DNA from: Bacillota bacterium
Lineage (GTDB): Bacteria; Bacillota; Clostridia; Acetivibrionales; DSM-1351
Length of the DNA: 64,000 nucleotides
Assembly (NCBI GenBank): GCA_023415305.1
Contig: JAEZKZ010000117.1
Coordinates: 124,001 to 188,000, forward strand
Direction of reading: 5' to 3'
The notes under the pieces were generated by a model. That model saw only the letters and a list, made by a program, of their open reading frames with translations. It was not told the origin of the DNA and did not search any database. The position numbers and the translations under genes are program-made. Every line of letters starts with the position of its first letter. Within the stretch, counting starts at the first letter, position 1. Below are positions 16,890 to 25,232 of this stretch, in pieces.

Positions 16890-18008
16890 TTAGTATTCAC
16901 TCTCAGCACTCCACAGCTTTCTTTTACGTCTGTTTTTATGGTCATACATTTTGAGATCTATTTCATGGATAAATTGTTCTAGACTCATATCGTTTTTATA
17001 GGTGTCATACGCGCAACTATATCTTAATAAGTAGGGCTTCCCACAGCGTATATTATACCTATCAACCATTTTTGACATCTTTGCAATTAAATCATTGATT
17101 TTGGATACAGAAAGACCATTAATTAATATGATAAATTCATCCCCACCCAATCGGATAACTATACCATTATCAGAATATACCTTCTGAAGAAGCTTTGCAA
17201 AGGTTTTCAAAGCATAGTCGCCCTCCATATGCCCATAGGAATCATTAATGTCTTTAAAATGATCCAAGTCAATCATAATAGCTGATAATGTCCCTTCCTT
17301 CTTCTTCGAATAAGCATCCAGACACTTTTTCAGCACCACCCTGTTTCTTGCCCCGGTAAGTGAGTCCCGGTACAACTCTCTCTGTTGTACTACAATAAAC
17401 ATCATAATTATTGTAAAGGTACTGCTACACCATATAAACCTTACCTGATTCAAGCTCATCTGAAGAATTACCATAACGTTGGTAACAATGCCTATAGCCA
17501 TAATATACGCATATTCAAACTTCAAAAGCATTTTCTTGTTTATAACTATTACATAAAGACTATAGGAGAGAAAAGCAAATGAAATAACTAGAGCAATTAT
17601 ATTTTGTAAGAAGCTTCCGGTTTCTATTTTTCCGATTCTGGAAGTTACAAACGACGCTATTGTGTTAATTATAAGTAATATATTAAAAAAAGTAGTAACT
17701 GGTTTTTTTATTTTATAGGGTGAGAGAAAATAGGAGCAAATAAATTTTAGAAAGAGGTAAGACAGCAACGGTGAGAGTGAGTACAAAACAAAACTTATGA
17801 CTCGTATCCATAATAACGCTATTCCTGCCTCCAACAGTATATTTTGCACCATCTCCAGACTTATTAATAATAAATTCAGGAATAAGGAGGCAATATAGAT
17901 TTTATTTATTAGAATTTTTTTATCCAGAACACTTAAAGCGTATATTCCAAAAAAGAATATTACTGCACCGGATAAAATATTCATCTGTTGATGAATTAAA
18001 AACCGCAT
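16890..18008 (-). CDS. Membrane-bound diguanylate cyclase (GGDEF)
   Basis: The 372-residue protein has about seven N-terminal membrane helices (residues 12-208) and a C-terminal GGDEF domain that makes cyclic di-GMP from two GTP. The catalytic signature RLGGDEF is intact at residues 286-292, and the metal site MIDLDHFKDIND is complete. The position of the inhibitory I-site (normally RxxD five residues before GGDEF) reads SDNG, so product inhibition is unlikely. AAGGAG precedes ATG 18008; the longer frame to 18071 lacks a ribosome site. It may supply c-di-GMP to the degenerate GGDEF receptor of the polysaccharide operon in this window. Confidence 0.9.
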   Translation of the reverse strand: MRFLIHQQMNILSGAVIFFFGIYALSVLDKKILINKIYIASLFLNLLLISLEMVQNILLEAGIALLWIRVISFVLYSLSPLLSYLFLKFICSYFLSPYKIKKPVTTFFNILLIINTIASFVTSRIGKIETGSFLQNIIALVISFAFLSYSLYVIVINKKMLLKFEYAYIMAIGIVTNVMVILQMSLNQVRFIWCSSTFTIIMMFIVVQQRELYRDSLTGARNRVVLKKCLDAYSKKKEGTLSAIMIDLDHFKDINDSYGHMEGDYALKTFAKLLQKVYSDNGIVIRLGGDEFIILINGLSVSKINDLIAKMSKMVDRYNIRCGKPYLLRYSCAYDTYKNDMSLEQFIHEIDLKMYDHKNRRKRKLWSAESEY

Positions 18009-18165
18009 TTTTTTGCTCCTTAATGTGCATTTTTCTGCATAAATATAATAACATTTTACATTATTTTTCAAATTTATTCAAATAAATTATCGTTAGAATT
18101 TACCACTTAAGGGTATATTTATTATAAAATATTATATATGTTTTACGGTAAATGGAGGTAATTGT

Positions 18166-19116
18166 ATGAAAAATAAATCAATAAATAAAATAGCAGTAGT
18201 CGGAACCGGTTTTGTGGGCTCAACCACAGCCTATACACTTATGTTAAGCGGACTGATATCAGAACTGGTTCTTATCGATATTAACACAAAAAAAGCAGAG
18301 GGCGAAGCAATGGATATGAATCATGGTATGCCTTTTGTCAGACCTGTTAAAATATATAGTGGAACTTATTCCGATTGCAGCAATGCCGATATTGTAGTAA
18401 TAACCGGCGGAGCCAATCAAAAGCCCGGTGAAACCAGAATGGATCTGGTTAACAAAAATACAGCCATTTTTAAAGATGTTGTTGGTAATATAGTCAAGTA
18501 CAATACAGATTGTATCCTGCTTGTTGTTACAAACCCCGTTGATATTCTTACCTATGTCACTTACAAGCTCTCAGGATTCCCCAAGAACAGGGTCATCGGT
18601 TCAGGAACTGTATTGGATTCAGCCCGCTTTAAATTCATGATAGGCGAACATATGGGCATCGACCCAAGAAATGTTCATGCTTACATTATAGGGGAACACG
18701 GAGATACCGAAGTTCCGACCTGGAGTACTGCTTCAATCGCCGGGTTATCTATGGACGATTATTGCATGGATTGCAAATCCTGTGACAGCACAAGCTTTAA
18801 GGAAACTACCTATAATAATGTAAAAAATGCCGCTTATGAAATCATCGACCGCAAGGGCGCAACCTATTATGCTGTTGCATTAGCTGTCAGAAGAATTGTC
18901 GAAGCTATAGTCCGTAACGAGAACTCAATATTGACAGTTTCCAGTCTGCTGGAAGGTGAATACGGATTAAACGATATCTGTTTGAGCATTCCAAGCCAGG
19001 TTAATTCCAACGGTATTGAAAGAATTATCAATGTACCCCTGAGTTCTGAAGAGACTGAACTCCTTAATAGGTCAGCCTCATCTCTGAAAAAGGTTATTGA
19101 TGACTTGCATCTATAA
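18166..19116 (+). CDS. ldh: L-lactate dehydrogenase
   Basis: The 316-residue NAD-dependent enzyme reduces pyruvate to L-lactate at the end of fermentation. The dinucleotide fold GTGFVGS is at residues 13-19, the substrate-binding arginine motif is in NPVDILTYVTYKLSGFP, and the catalytic histidine is in IGEHGDTEVPTWS. TGGAGG lies 7 bp before ATG 18166. The gene is alone and convergent with the glycerol-1-phosphate dehydrogenase gene, overlapping its stop codon by 6 bp, with no terminator between. The L-specific LDH subgroup fits better than malate dehydrogenase. Confidence 0.93.
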   Translation: MKNKSINKIAVVGTGFVGSTTAYTLMLSGLISELVLIDINTKKAEGEAMDMNHGMPFVRPVKIYSGTYSDCSNADIVVITGGANQKPGETRMDLVNKNTAIFKDVVGNIVKYNTDCILLVVTNPVDILTYVTYKLSGFPKNRVIGSGTVLDSARFKFMIGEHMGIDPRNVHAYIIGEHGDTEVPTWSTASIAGLSMDDYCMDCKSCDSTSFKETTYNNVKNAAYEIIDRKGATYYAVALAVRRIVEAIVRNENSILTVSSLLEGEYGLNDICLSIPSQVNSNGIERIINVPLSSEETELLNRSASSLKKVIDDLHL

Positions 19117-20175
19117 TAGAATTTTCTTTAAAATTGCATTGCTCCTTAAGAACTCTTTTGCCTTGATTCTGTTTTCTTCTACATGAATACAAGTGTATCT
19201 GTTCGGTTTGATGGAAGGAGCAATGTCAATTGCTTTTTCAAAAGCCTCAGCCTGCATATTCAGTGTCGCGACATAATCAAAAAAGCCTGTATCACTCAGG
19301 AATTTTTCAACGCGCTCAACCCTGTGCTGTTGAACAAGACTCATAAGATATGTTGCGACCCCTACCTGAATACCGTGGAGCTGAGGCTTGTCAAGTATTT
19401 TATCCAAAGCATGTGAGATAAGATGTTCACTTCCGCTGGCAGGAGAGCTATTACCTGCAATTTCCATAGCAACACCGCTCATGGTAAGAGAATCCACCAT
19501 TTCCTTAAGGAAAAATGGTTCTGTTATATTTGAATATGGCATGCGTACAATACTGTTAACCGACTTTTTAGCCAGCATGGCAGCGAAATCATCAACCTTT
19601 GAAGCATTGTTCCGTTCTTCAAAGTACCAGTCGAAAACAGCCGATATCTTTGATACTATGTCTCCCAAACCTGAGTAAATAAACTTTGCAGGAGCATTTT
19701 TTATTACATCCAGATCAACAATAATTCCAAACGGCATTGCTGCATGAACCGAGGTTCTTTTTCCGTTTATAATAAGCGAGCAGCCAGAACTGGAAAAGCC
19801 GTCATTAGAAGTAGACGTCGGTACACTGATAAAGGGTAAATTGTTTAAAAAAGCTATATACTTCGCCGTATCCAGTACCTTCCCTCCGCCTACACCCACA
19901 ACAGCATCTGTTTTGGACGGTATGGAGAAGGCTCTGGGTACAAGTTTTTCAATGGTTATATCATCAAAATCATAGGTCTCAAGAAGTGTAAGTGATGCTC
20001 TGCTCCCGATTGAGGAAATTATTCCTTCACCAAATAATTCTCTGATACCTTCCCCGAGCAAAATAATTACTCTCGAAATATCTGCTCTTTCCAGATATGA
20101 ACCCACATTACCCAATATTCCGGTGTTTACCTCCATTATGGTAGGAATTTCAATCCTATGAATAGCTGTACCCAT
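19111..20175 (-). CDS. sn-Glycerol-1-phosphate dehydrogenase-like (AraM/EgsA family)
   Basis: The 354-residue protein belongs to the iron/zinc alcohol dehydrogenase superfamily, in the branch that reduces dihydroxyacetone phosphate to sn-glycerol-1-phosphate. Landmarks are the NAD-binding GVGGGKVLDTAKY, STSNDGFSSSGC, and metal ligands in SGLGDIVSK, GSEHLISHALD and LHGIQVG. GGGAG lies 5 bp before ATG 20175; the in-frame ATG at 20187 overlaps that site. In archaea this enzyme makes the ether-lipid backbone, and in Bacillus AraM feeds heptaprenylglyceryl phosphate. An HAD phosphatase gene is 112 bp upstream on the same strand. The exact substrate remains uncertain. Confidence 0.78.
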   Translation of the reverse strand: MGTAIHRIEIPTIMEVNTGILGNVGSYLERADISRVIILLGEGIRELFGEGIISSIGSRASLTLLETYDFDDITIEKLVPRAFSIPSKTDAVVGVGGGKVLDTAKYIAFLNNLPFISVPTSTSNDGFSSSGCSLIINGKRTSVHAAMPFGIIVDLDVIKNAPAKFIYSGLGDIVSKISAVFDWYFEERNNASKVDDFAAMLAKKSVNSIVRMPYSNITEPFFLKEMVDSLTMSGVAMEIAGNSSPASGSEHLISHALDKILDKPQLHGIQVGVATYLMSLVQQHRVERVEKFLSDTGFFDYVATLNMQAEAFEKAIDIAPSIKPNRYTCIHVEENRIKAKEFLRSNAILKKILL

Positions 20176-20287
20176 AACAACTCCCATCTGCGTGAGGCTT
20201 CTATTAACTCCACGCCAACTGATTCTGACTCTTTGAAATCTATCACAGGCTCTCTCGTAAAATCAGGACTTTATCATTTCCCGGTAA

Positions 20288-20941
20288 CTACCTAATCAAG
20301 CCCTTTGAGACCATATACTCCCCAATTTCCTCATACCTGCTGAAGGGAACAAACGGAATACCTCGTTCAGCAAGAAGATTCTTAAGGTCCTTCCTAGCAA
20401 AAGCGCAGTCCGCTTCCTTTGCAGCACCCATGTCCGGCTCGCTGTCCCCGGCAAAATACACCTTTTCATATTTTGCTTTGAGAGACAATACAACTTTAGC
20501 CTTGTCAACCCCCCATAGGCTGGAATAAAACTCACTCTGAGTATCCGGCATTATGGTAATGCCTCTGTTGCTATATTTCCCTTCCATTGATATTACAGTT
20601 ACATTATCAATTTTATGATGTGCAAGGAGTTTTTCTATATAATATGATGTTCCGGCACTTAATATATAGAAATCTCCTCCGCTGTCTTCAACTTTTTTAA
20701 TAAATTCTATGGCATAAGGATCCAGCGGAAGCTCCAGAATATCCTCAAAAATTTCTTCCTCGCTTCTGTCCATTGAACCGAATATTTCATTGAGAAAATC
20801 CACATTTATTTTTTTGGTTTTCTTCCATTCATAATAATATTCCCAGGCCCAATCCTTTAAATACTTATCCATGACAATATGGTAAAAGTCTCTGTCTGTC
20901 AGTGTTCCATCAAAATCAGATACAAATGCAAATTTTTTCAT
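20288..20941 (-). CDS. HAD phosphatase, MtnX/PSPase-like
   Basis: The 217-residue HAD-superfamily phosphatase has motif I SDFDGTLTD (Asp9 nucleophile, Asp11), motif II SAGTSYYIEKLL and motif IV FAGDSEPDMGAA. The small cap after motif I and overall length resemble 2-hydroxy-3-keto-5-methylthiopentenyl-1-phosphate phosphatase (MtnX) and phosphoserine phosphatases. AGGAGA precedes ATG 20941. No other methionine-salvage gene is adjacent, so MtnX function is not supported by context. It may act with the glycerol-1-phosphate dehydrogenase downstream, but this is only positional. Confidence 0.75.
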   Translation of the reverse strand: MKKFAFVSDFDGTLTDRDFYHIVMDKYLKDWAWEYYYEWKKTKKINVDFLNEIFGSMDRSEEEIFEDILELPLDPYAIEFIKKVEDSGGDFYILSAGTSYYIEKLLAHHKIDNVTVISMEGKYSNRGITIMPDTQSEFYSSLWGVDKAKVVLSLKAKYEKVYFAGDSEPDMGAAKEADCAFARKDLKNLLAERGIPFVPFSRYEEIGEYMVSKGLIR

Positions 20942-21274
20942 ATTGATTCTCCTGTAATTGGCACGTCTTGTTTATAACTATTATTGAAATAATTATTTGA
21001 GCCGTATAATGTATCGAGGTAATGCAGAAGTAATTTTAATATTTTACCCTGCACACCAATTTATATCATAGCATATCAGTACCAGCCGGTAAATAGTTCA
21101 GAAGAGCTGCCTGTTCAGAAGAGCTGCCAACAGGTGTATACACTATAGAGCTGACACAGATTTATAACTGTCTTAATAGTAGAACTTGATAAATAAACGT
21201 TGCAAAAAAGGTAAATAATATTTATTATTGTATAGGTATATAAAATAAAGAATTAATAAAGTAAAGGAACAAAA
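20942..21274. other. Divergent intergenic region with tandem 17-bp repeat
   Basis: This 333-bp gap separates the HAD and helicase genes. It holds two 16-bp copies of GTTCAGAAGAGCTGCC with a period of 17 bp (21096-21111 and 21113-21128) and the helicase promoter. I see no gene in it. Confidence 0.6.
21200..21228 (+). promoter_or_regulatory. Promoter of the DEAD-box helicase gene
   Basis: TTGCAA (21200-21205), 17 bp and TATTAT (21223-21228) lie 46 bp upstream of the start codon, giving a 5' leader of about 40 nt. Confidence 0.6.
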
Positions 21275-23065
21275 ATGGAAAATTTGAGTTTTAAAGATCT
21301 GAATCTTTCAATTGAAGTACAGCGTGCAATTGCTGATATGGGATTTGAGGAGGCTACTCCCATTCAATCCAAGTCAATCCCTCCGATTCTCAACGGAAAC
21401 GATTTAATTGGCCAGGCCCAGACCGGAACAGGAAAAACCTGCGCTTTCGGTATACCCGCCATAGAAATGGTCCAGCCTGAAATAGAATCAATTCAGGTAT
21501 TGGTATTGTGCCCAACAAGAGAATTAGCAATACAATCCTCAGAGGAACTGAGAAATGTATTGAAATATAAAGACGGAATACGTATTCTGCCGGTTTATGG
21601 TGGTCAGCCTATAGACAGGCAAATTATGGCATTAAAAAAGCGTCCTCAGATTATTATAGGAACTCCAGGCCGTATTATGGATCATATGAGACGTAGAACC
21701 CTTAAACTGGAGCACCTTAAAATGATTGTACTTGACGAAGCAGATGAAATGCTGAACATGGGTTTTCGTGAAGATATCGATACAATCCTTGAAAAAGTAC
21801 CTGAAGACAGGCAGACAATCCTTTTCTCAGCTACTATGCCCAGGGAAATACTGGATATCACTAAGAAATATCAAAAAGATCCCATTCATATAAAGGTAGC
21901 ACACAAGGAGCTTACGGTACCAAGTATAGAACAATACTATCTTGAGGTTAAAGAGTCAGCAAAGCTGGAGGTCCTTTCCCGTCTTATAGATACTAACGAT
22001 ATTAAGCTCTCACTTGTTTTTTGTAATACAAAGAAAAGGGTTGATGAATTAACCTCAAGTCTTCAGTCCAGAGGCTATTCCGCAGAGGCTCTTCACGGAG
22101 ACATGCGTCAGGAACACAGAGATAAGGTTATGTCTCAGTTCAGGAAAGGCAATTTTGATATTCTCATAGCTACCGATGTTGCTGCAAGAGGTATTGACGT
22201 TGATGACGTAGAAGCAGTTTTCAACTATGACATACCCAGTGATGAAGAATACTACGTTCACAGAATCGGACGTACAGGCAGAGCAGGCAGAACAGGTAAA
22301 GCCTTTACCTTTATTTCAGGCCGTGAAATATACAAGCTGAGAGATATACAACGTTATACAAAATCAACTGTAACCTTTATGAAGCCCCCCAGCATTAACG
22401 ATGTTGAAGAGAAAAAGATGTCTAATGTGTTGAAGGCTCTAAGGGAAAATCTGACTCAAGAAAGTGTTTCAAAGTACATTGGACACGTAGAAAGATTTGT
22501 TAACTCTTTAAACTCTGAATCAGATAGTCAGGAAGAAAGTTTTATTACATCTCTTGACGTGGCTGCAGCGTTGTTAAAAATGTATTCAGAACAGAACGGG
22601 AACTTCCCCAGTACAGTAAGTGAAATAGATGAAGAATCTGATTTTGATAGTGAAAATGATATGGTAAGACTTTTCATAAATATCGGAAGTGATAGTAAGA
22701 TTCAGCCAAAGCATATTATTGAAAGCCTTGTTGAATCCTCAGGACTTCCTGGCAAAATGGTAGGTTCTATCGACATTTTCGATAAATACTCATTTGTTGA
22801 GGTTCCAAAAGAATTTGCTCCGGAAGTTCTCAGGTCTATGAAAAACTATATCATAAAAGGCAAGCGGATAAATGTTGAGAAATCAACCCCTCGTAAGAAA
22901 AGCGGCCGAAGCGGTCACGGGAGAAACGCAGGCACCTACGGTACTTTTACTAGTCACTCAAGTCATGGTAGTGGTCAGAGTTCAAAAAGAAGATCAGCTG
23001 TTCCTGCAATCAAAGCCTCGGGCAACAAATCGTCCTCCGGCAAGAGTTACAGAAAAGACCGCTAA
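21275..23065 (+). CDS. DEAD-box ATP-dependent RNA helicase with DbpA-type RNA-binding domain
   Basis: The 596-residue RNA helicase carries all core motifs: Q motif (F5, TPIQ), AQTGTGKT at 48-55, PTRELA, TPGRIMDH, VLDEADEML, SAT, ATDVAARGIDVD and HRIGRTGRAGRTG. After a linker rich in acidic residues, about residues 465-545 form a DbpA/CsdA-like RNA recognition domain (VRLFINIGSDSKIQPKHI). The last ~45 residues are a basic Ser/Gly/Lys tail. This layout is that of the cold-shock/ribosome-assembly helicases CshA/DeaD. AAAGGA lies 7 bp before ATG 21275. It is monocistronic with a strong terminator. Confidence 0.92.
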   Translation: MENLSFKDLNLSIEVQRAIADMGFEEATPIQSKSIPPILNGNDLIGQAQTGTGKTCAFGIPAIEMVQPEIESIQVLVLCPTRELAIQSSEELRNVLKYKDGIRILPVYGGQPIDRQIMALKKRPQIIIGTPGRIMDHMRRRTLKLEHLKMIVLDEADEMLNMGFREDIDTILEKVPEDRQTILFSATMPREILDITKKYQKDPIHIKVAHKELTVPSIEQYYLEVKESAKLEVLSRLIDTNDIKLSLVFCNTKKRVDELTSSLQSRGYSAEALHGDMRQEHRDKVMSQFRKGNFDILIATDVAARGIDVDDVEAVFNYDIPSDEEYYVHRIGRTGRAGRTGKAFTFISGREIYKLRDIQRYTKSTVTFMKPPSINDVEEKKMSNVLKALRENLTQESVSKYIGHVERFVNSLNSESDSQEESFITSLDVAAALLKMYSEQNGNFPSTVSEIDEESDFDSENDMVRLFINIGSDSKIQPKHIIESLVESSGLPGKMVGSIDIFDKYSFVEVPKEFAPEVLRSMKNYIIKGKRINVEKSTPRKKSGRSGHGRNAGTYGTFTSHSSHGSGQSSKRRSAVPAIKASGNKSSSGKSYRKDR

Positions 23066-23128
23066 AAGAGGTAAAGAGTTCAGAGTTAAAAGTTAAAAGG
23101 GCAAGACACTAAAACACTAGTATATATT

Positions 23129-23160
23129 AAAACCGGAGAAGATAACTTCTCCGGTTTTTT
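23129..23160 (+). terminator. Strong terminator between helicase and chemoreceptor genes
   Basis: AAAACCGGAGAAG/CTTCTCCGGTTTT is a perfect 13-bp stem with ATAA loop and a T6 tail. It can act in both directions for these convergent genes. Confidence 0.92.
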
Positions 23161-23168
23161 GATTCTGT

Positions 23169-24884
23169 TTATACCTTGAATTTTCCAACTACATCCTTCA
23201 ATTTCTTAGCATTGAAGCTGCTGATATTCATTTGCTCCTGTACATCGTTAACCTTTAGCAGGATGGCAGTTGACTTCTCAGCTATATTCTGAGTTCCGGC
23301 TGCACCCTCATTAACAGTCTTTGAGACGTCGTTAATAGCATTTATTATACCTTCAACCGAAGCAGTCAGTTCCTCAGCAGTGGCACTGAAATCAGTAACA
23401 AGCTTGTCTATGAAAACTGCATCGTTGCTATAATATTCCCCGGTTTCTATCATTGCTTCATAATCCTTTATTACATTTGTATCCATAAAATTCATAATTG
23501 ATCTTGAGCTGCCTGCCAGATCCTCAACTACTGCAACAACTTCCTTTGTCACCTTTTGTATTTCATTTACTGTACTCTTTGAATCTTCGGCCAGTTTTCT
23601 AATTTCATCGGCAACAACGGCAAAGCCCTTTCCTGCTTCTCCAGCTCTGGCCGCCTCAATAGCAGCATTTAAAGCCAATAAATTGGTTTGTGAGGAAATC
23701 TTCAGTATAGCCTCTGACAGAACACTAATCTGTTCTATAGCTTTTGACCTGTCTAGAGAAACCTCCAGTTCCTGCTTTACCTCATAATAAATATCATTTC
23801 CGGCTCTTTGTGAGAGTTCAGATCTTGTTTTCAGGTCAGAGGCTCGTTTACTGACCTCCCTTGCCGCAATTGCACCACTCTGAGCTTTTTCGGCCATGGC
23901 TTCAATAGCAAGCTCAATTTCGGTGGAGGACGCATTGACCTCTTCCGTTGCTGCCGCAGTCTCTTCCATCCCGGCTGAAATTTCTTCGACAGTTGCTGAA
24001 GTGTCCTCCACAGCCTCGTTTAAATGGGTAAGACTGTCTGAAACAGTTGCGGCAGCCAGTTCTACATTTCGGGAGCATTCATTTACTTCCAGCATAATTG
24101 ATCTCAGATTAGCTATAAACTTATTAACACTCTTAGCGAGATCACCGATTTCATCCCTGGTATCTATTTTAATCTCGCTAGTCAAGTCCCCGCCTCTATG
24201 TGCCAAAGCCTCAAGCTCTTTTCCAAGCTGCTTTATAGGGCGTATTATACTGTTTGTAATAACTATTGTTATCACTATTCCAAAAATAATAGCTAACCCT
24301 AACATAACCGAGTTCGTAAAAACTGTTGCTTTATAACCCTGATTGTTTTTAGCATTTATATCATCAGCAACTTTGACATTATGATCTGCTAAAGCCTGTA
24401 ACCCGTTGTAAAACTTATTTTCCGTATCTTTGTTATCCTCAAGATATTTGAAAGCTTCACTGCCCTTACCCTGCTTAGCAAGCTCAATGATTTCATTTAT
24501 AAGGTTATTATATTCATCCCAGCTTTTATCTACAGCAGCTATAGTATCTATTTCAAACTGTTCAAGATTTACAGTCTTATACTGCTTCCAGTCTTCTTCG
24601 AGTTTTTTCGTTCTGTTATCAATATCCTCAATATAGCGAGCCTGCAATTCTGCATTTCCGCTGTACTGAATAACATATAGAATATCTGCCCCGCGGGCTC
24701 TGCTCTGGTTTCCCATATCACTAATCCATTGTATTGGCTTTAGTCTGTCTTGATATAGTGAGGTCATCTCCCCATTGACATGCTTTAGATATGTGAAATT
24801 TACACCACCGATGCCTGCAATAAAAAACAGTAGTGTAATCGACAGGATTAAAATTTTTTGTATTACCTTCATTTTTTTAAGCAT
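23169..24884 (-). CDS. Methyl-accepting chemotaxis protein (first of a tandem pair)
   Basis: The 571-residue chemoreceptor has an N-terminal membrane helix (residues 9-30), a four-helix-bundle ligand domain, a second helix (about 189-211), HAMP, and a long cytoplasmic coiled coil with the signalling hairpin tip ISSQTNLLALNAAIEAARAG, which binds CheA/CheW. GGAGG lies 9 bp before ATG 24884. The neighbouring copy at 25233 has the same length. By eye the signalling halves (residues ~205-571) differ at only about 16 sites while the ligand domains differ at roughly 60 of 205, so the pair arose by duplication and the signalling half has been kept alike. The ligand is unknown. Confidence 0.93.
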   Translation of the reverse strand: MLKKMKVIQKILILSITLLFFIAGIGGVNFTYLKHVNGEMTSLYQDRLKPIQWISDMGNQSRARGADILYVIQYSGNAELQARYIEDIDNRTKKLEEDWKQYKTVNLEQFEIDTIAAVDKSWDEYNNLINEIIELAKQGKGSEAFKYLEDNKDTENKFYNGLQALADHNVKVADDINAKNNQGYKATVFTNSVMLGLAIIFGIVITIVITNSIIRPIKQLGKELEALAHRGGDLTSEIKIDTRDEIGDLAKSVNKFIANLRSIMLEVNECSRNVELAAATVSDSLTHLNEAVEDTSATVEEISAGMEETAAATEEVNASSTEIELAIEAMAEKAQSGAIAAREVSKRASDLKTRSELSQRAGNDIYYEVKQELEVSLDRSKAIEQISVLSEAILKISSQTNLLALNAAIEAARAGEAGKGFAVVADEIRKLAEDSKSTVNEIQKVTKEVVAVVEDLAGSSRSIMNFMDTNVIKDYEAMIETGEYYSNDAVFIDKLVTDFSATAEELTASVEGIINAINDVSKTVNEGAAGTQNIAEKSTAILLKVNDVQEQMNISSFNAKKLKDVVGKFKV

Positions 24885-25232
24885 GAAACATATCCTCCGT
24901 TGCGTAAATATAAATACATTATCTGCTACAAATACAAATATTATGTAAAGTTTGCAGTGTTTTCAAACATATGATTTCAATTATAAGTTTTTTTTGTGTT
25001 TTCTACAAGTATATTCTTATTATGTAATAAAAAAGCAATCTTTCAATTTGAAACATCCCATTATAATGTAATTCTACGGCCCTTGAAACATCTAAATTTA
25101 TGCAATGGTAGAACAACGGTGGCAGAAGCCTTTTAAGATATTGATATAACGTTAAAATTTATACTTTCCCACACAATAGAAAAAGGGTTGTCGCACAGTT
25201 CCTATCTTCACTGTGTGACAACCCTTTTTGGT
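24885..25232. other. Intergenic region between the two chemoreceptor genes
   Basis: This 348-bp gap holds the terminator of the second receptor gene at its right end and, presumably, the promoter of the first. It contains a short palindrome CATTATAATG. I found no convincing sigma-28 (motility) promoter and no gene. Confidence 0.5.
25180..25229 (-). terminator. Terminator of the second chemoreceptor gene
   Basis: AAAAAGGGTTGTC and GACAACCCTTTTT pair perfectly, extended by CACAGT/ACTGTG around one mismatch. The result is a stem of about 20 bp with A and T flanks. Confidence 0.9.
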
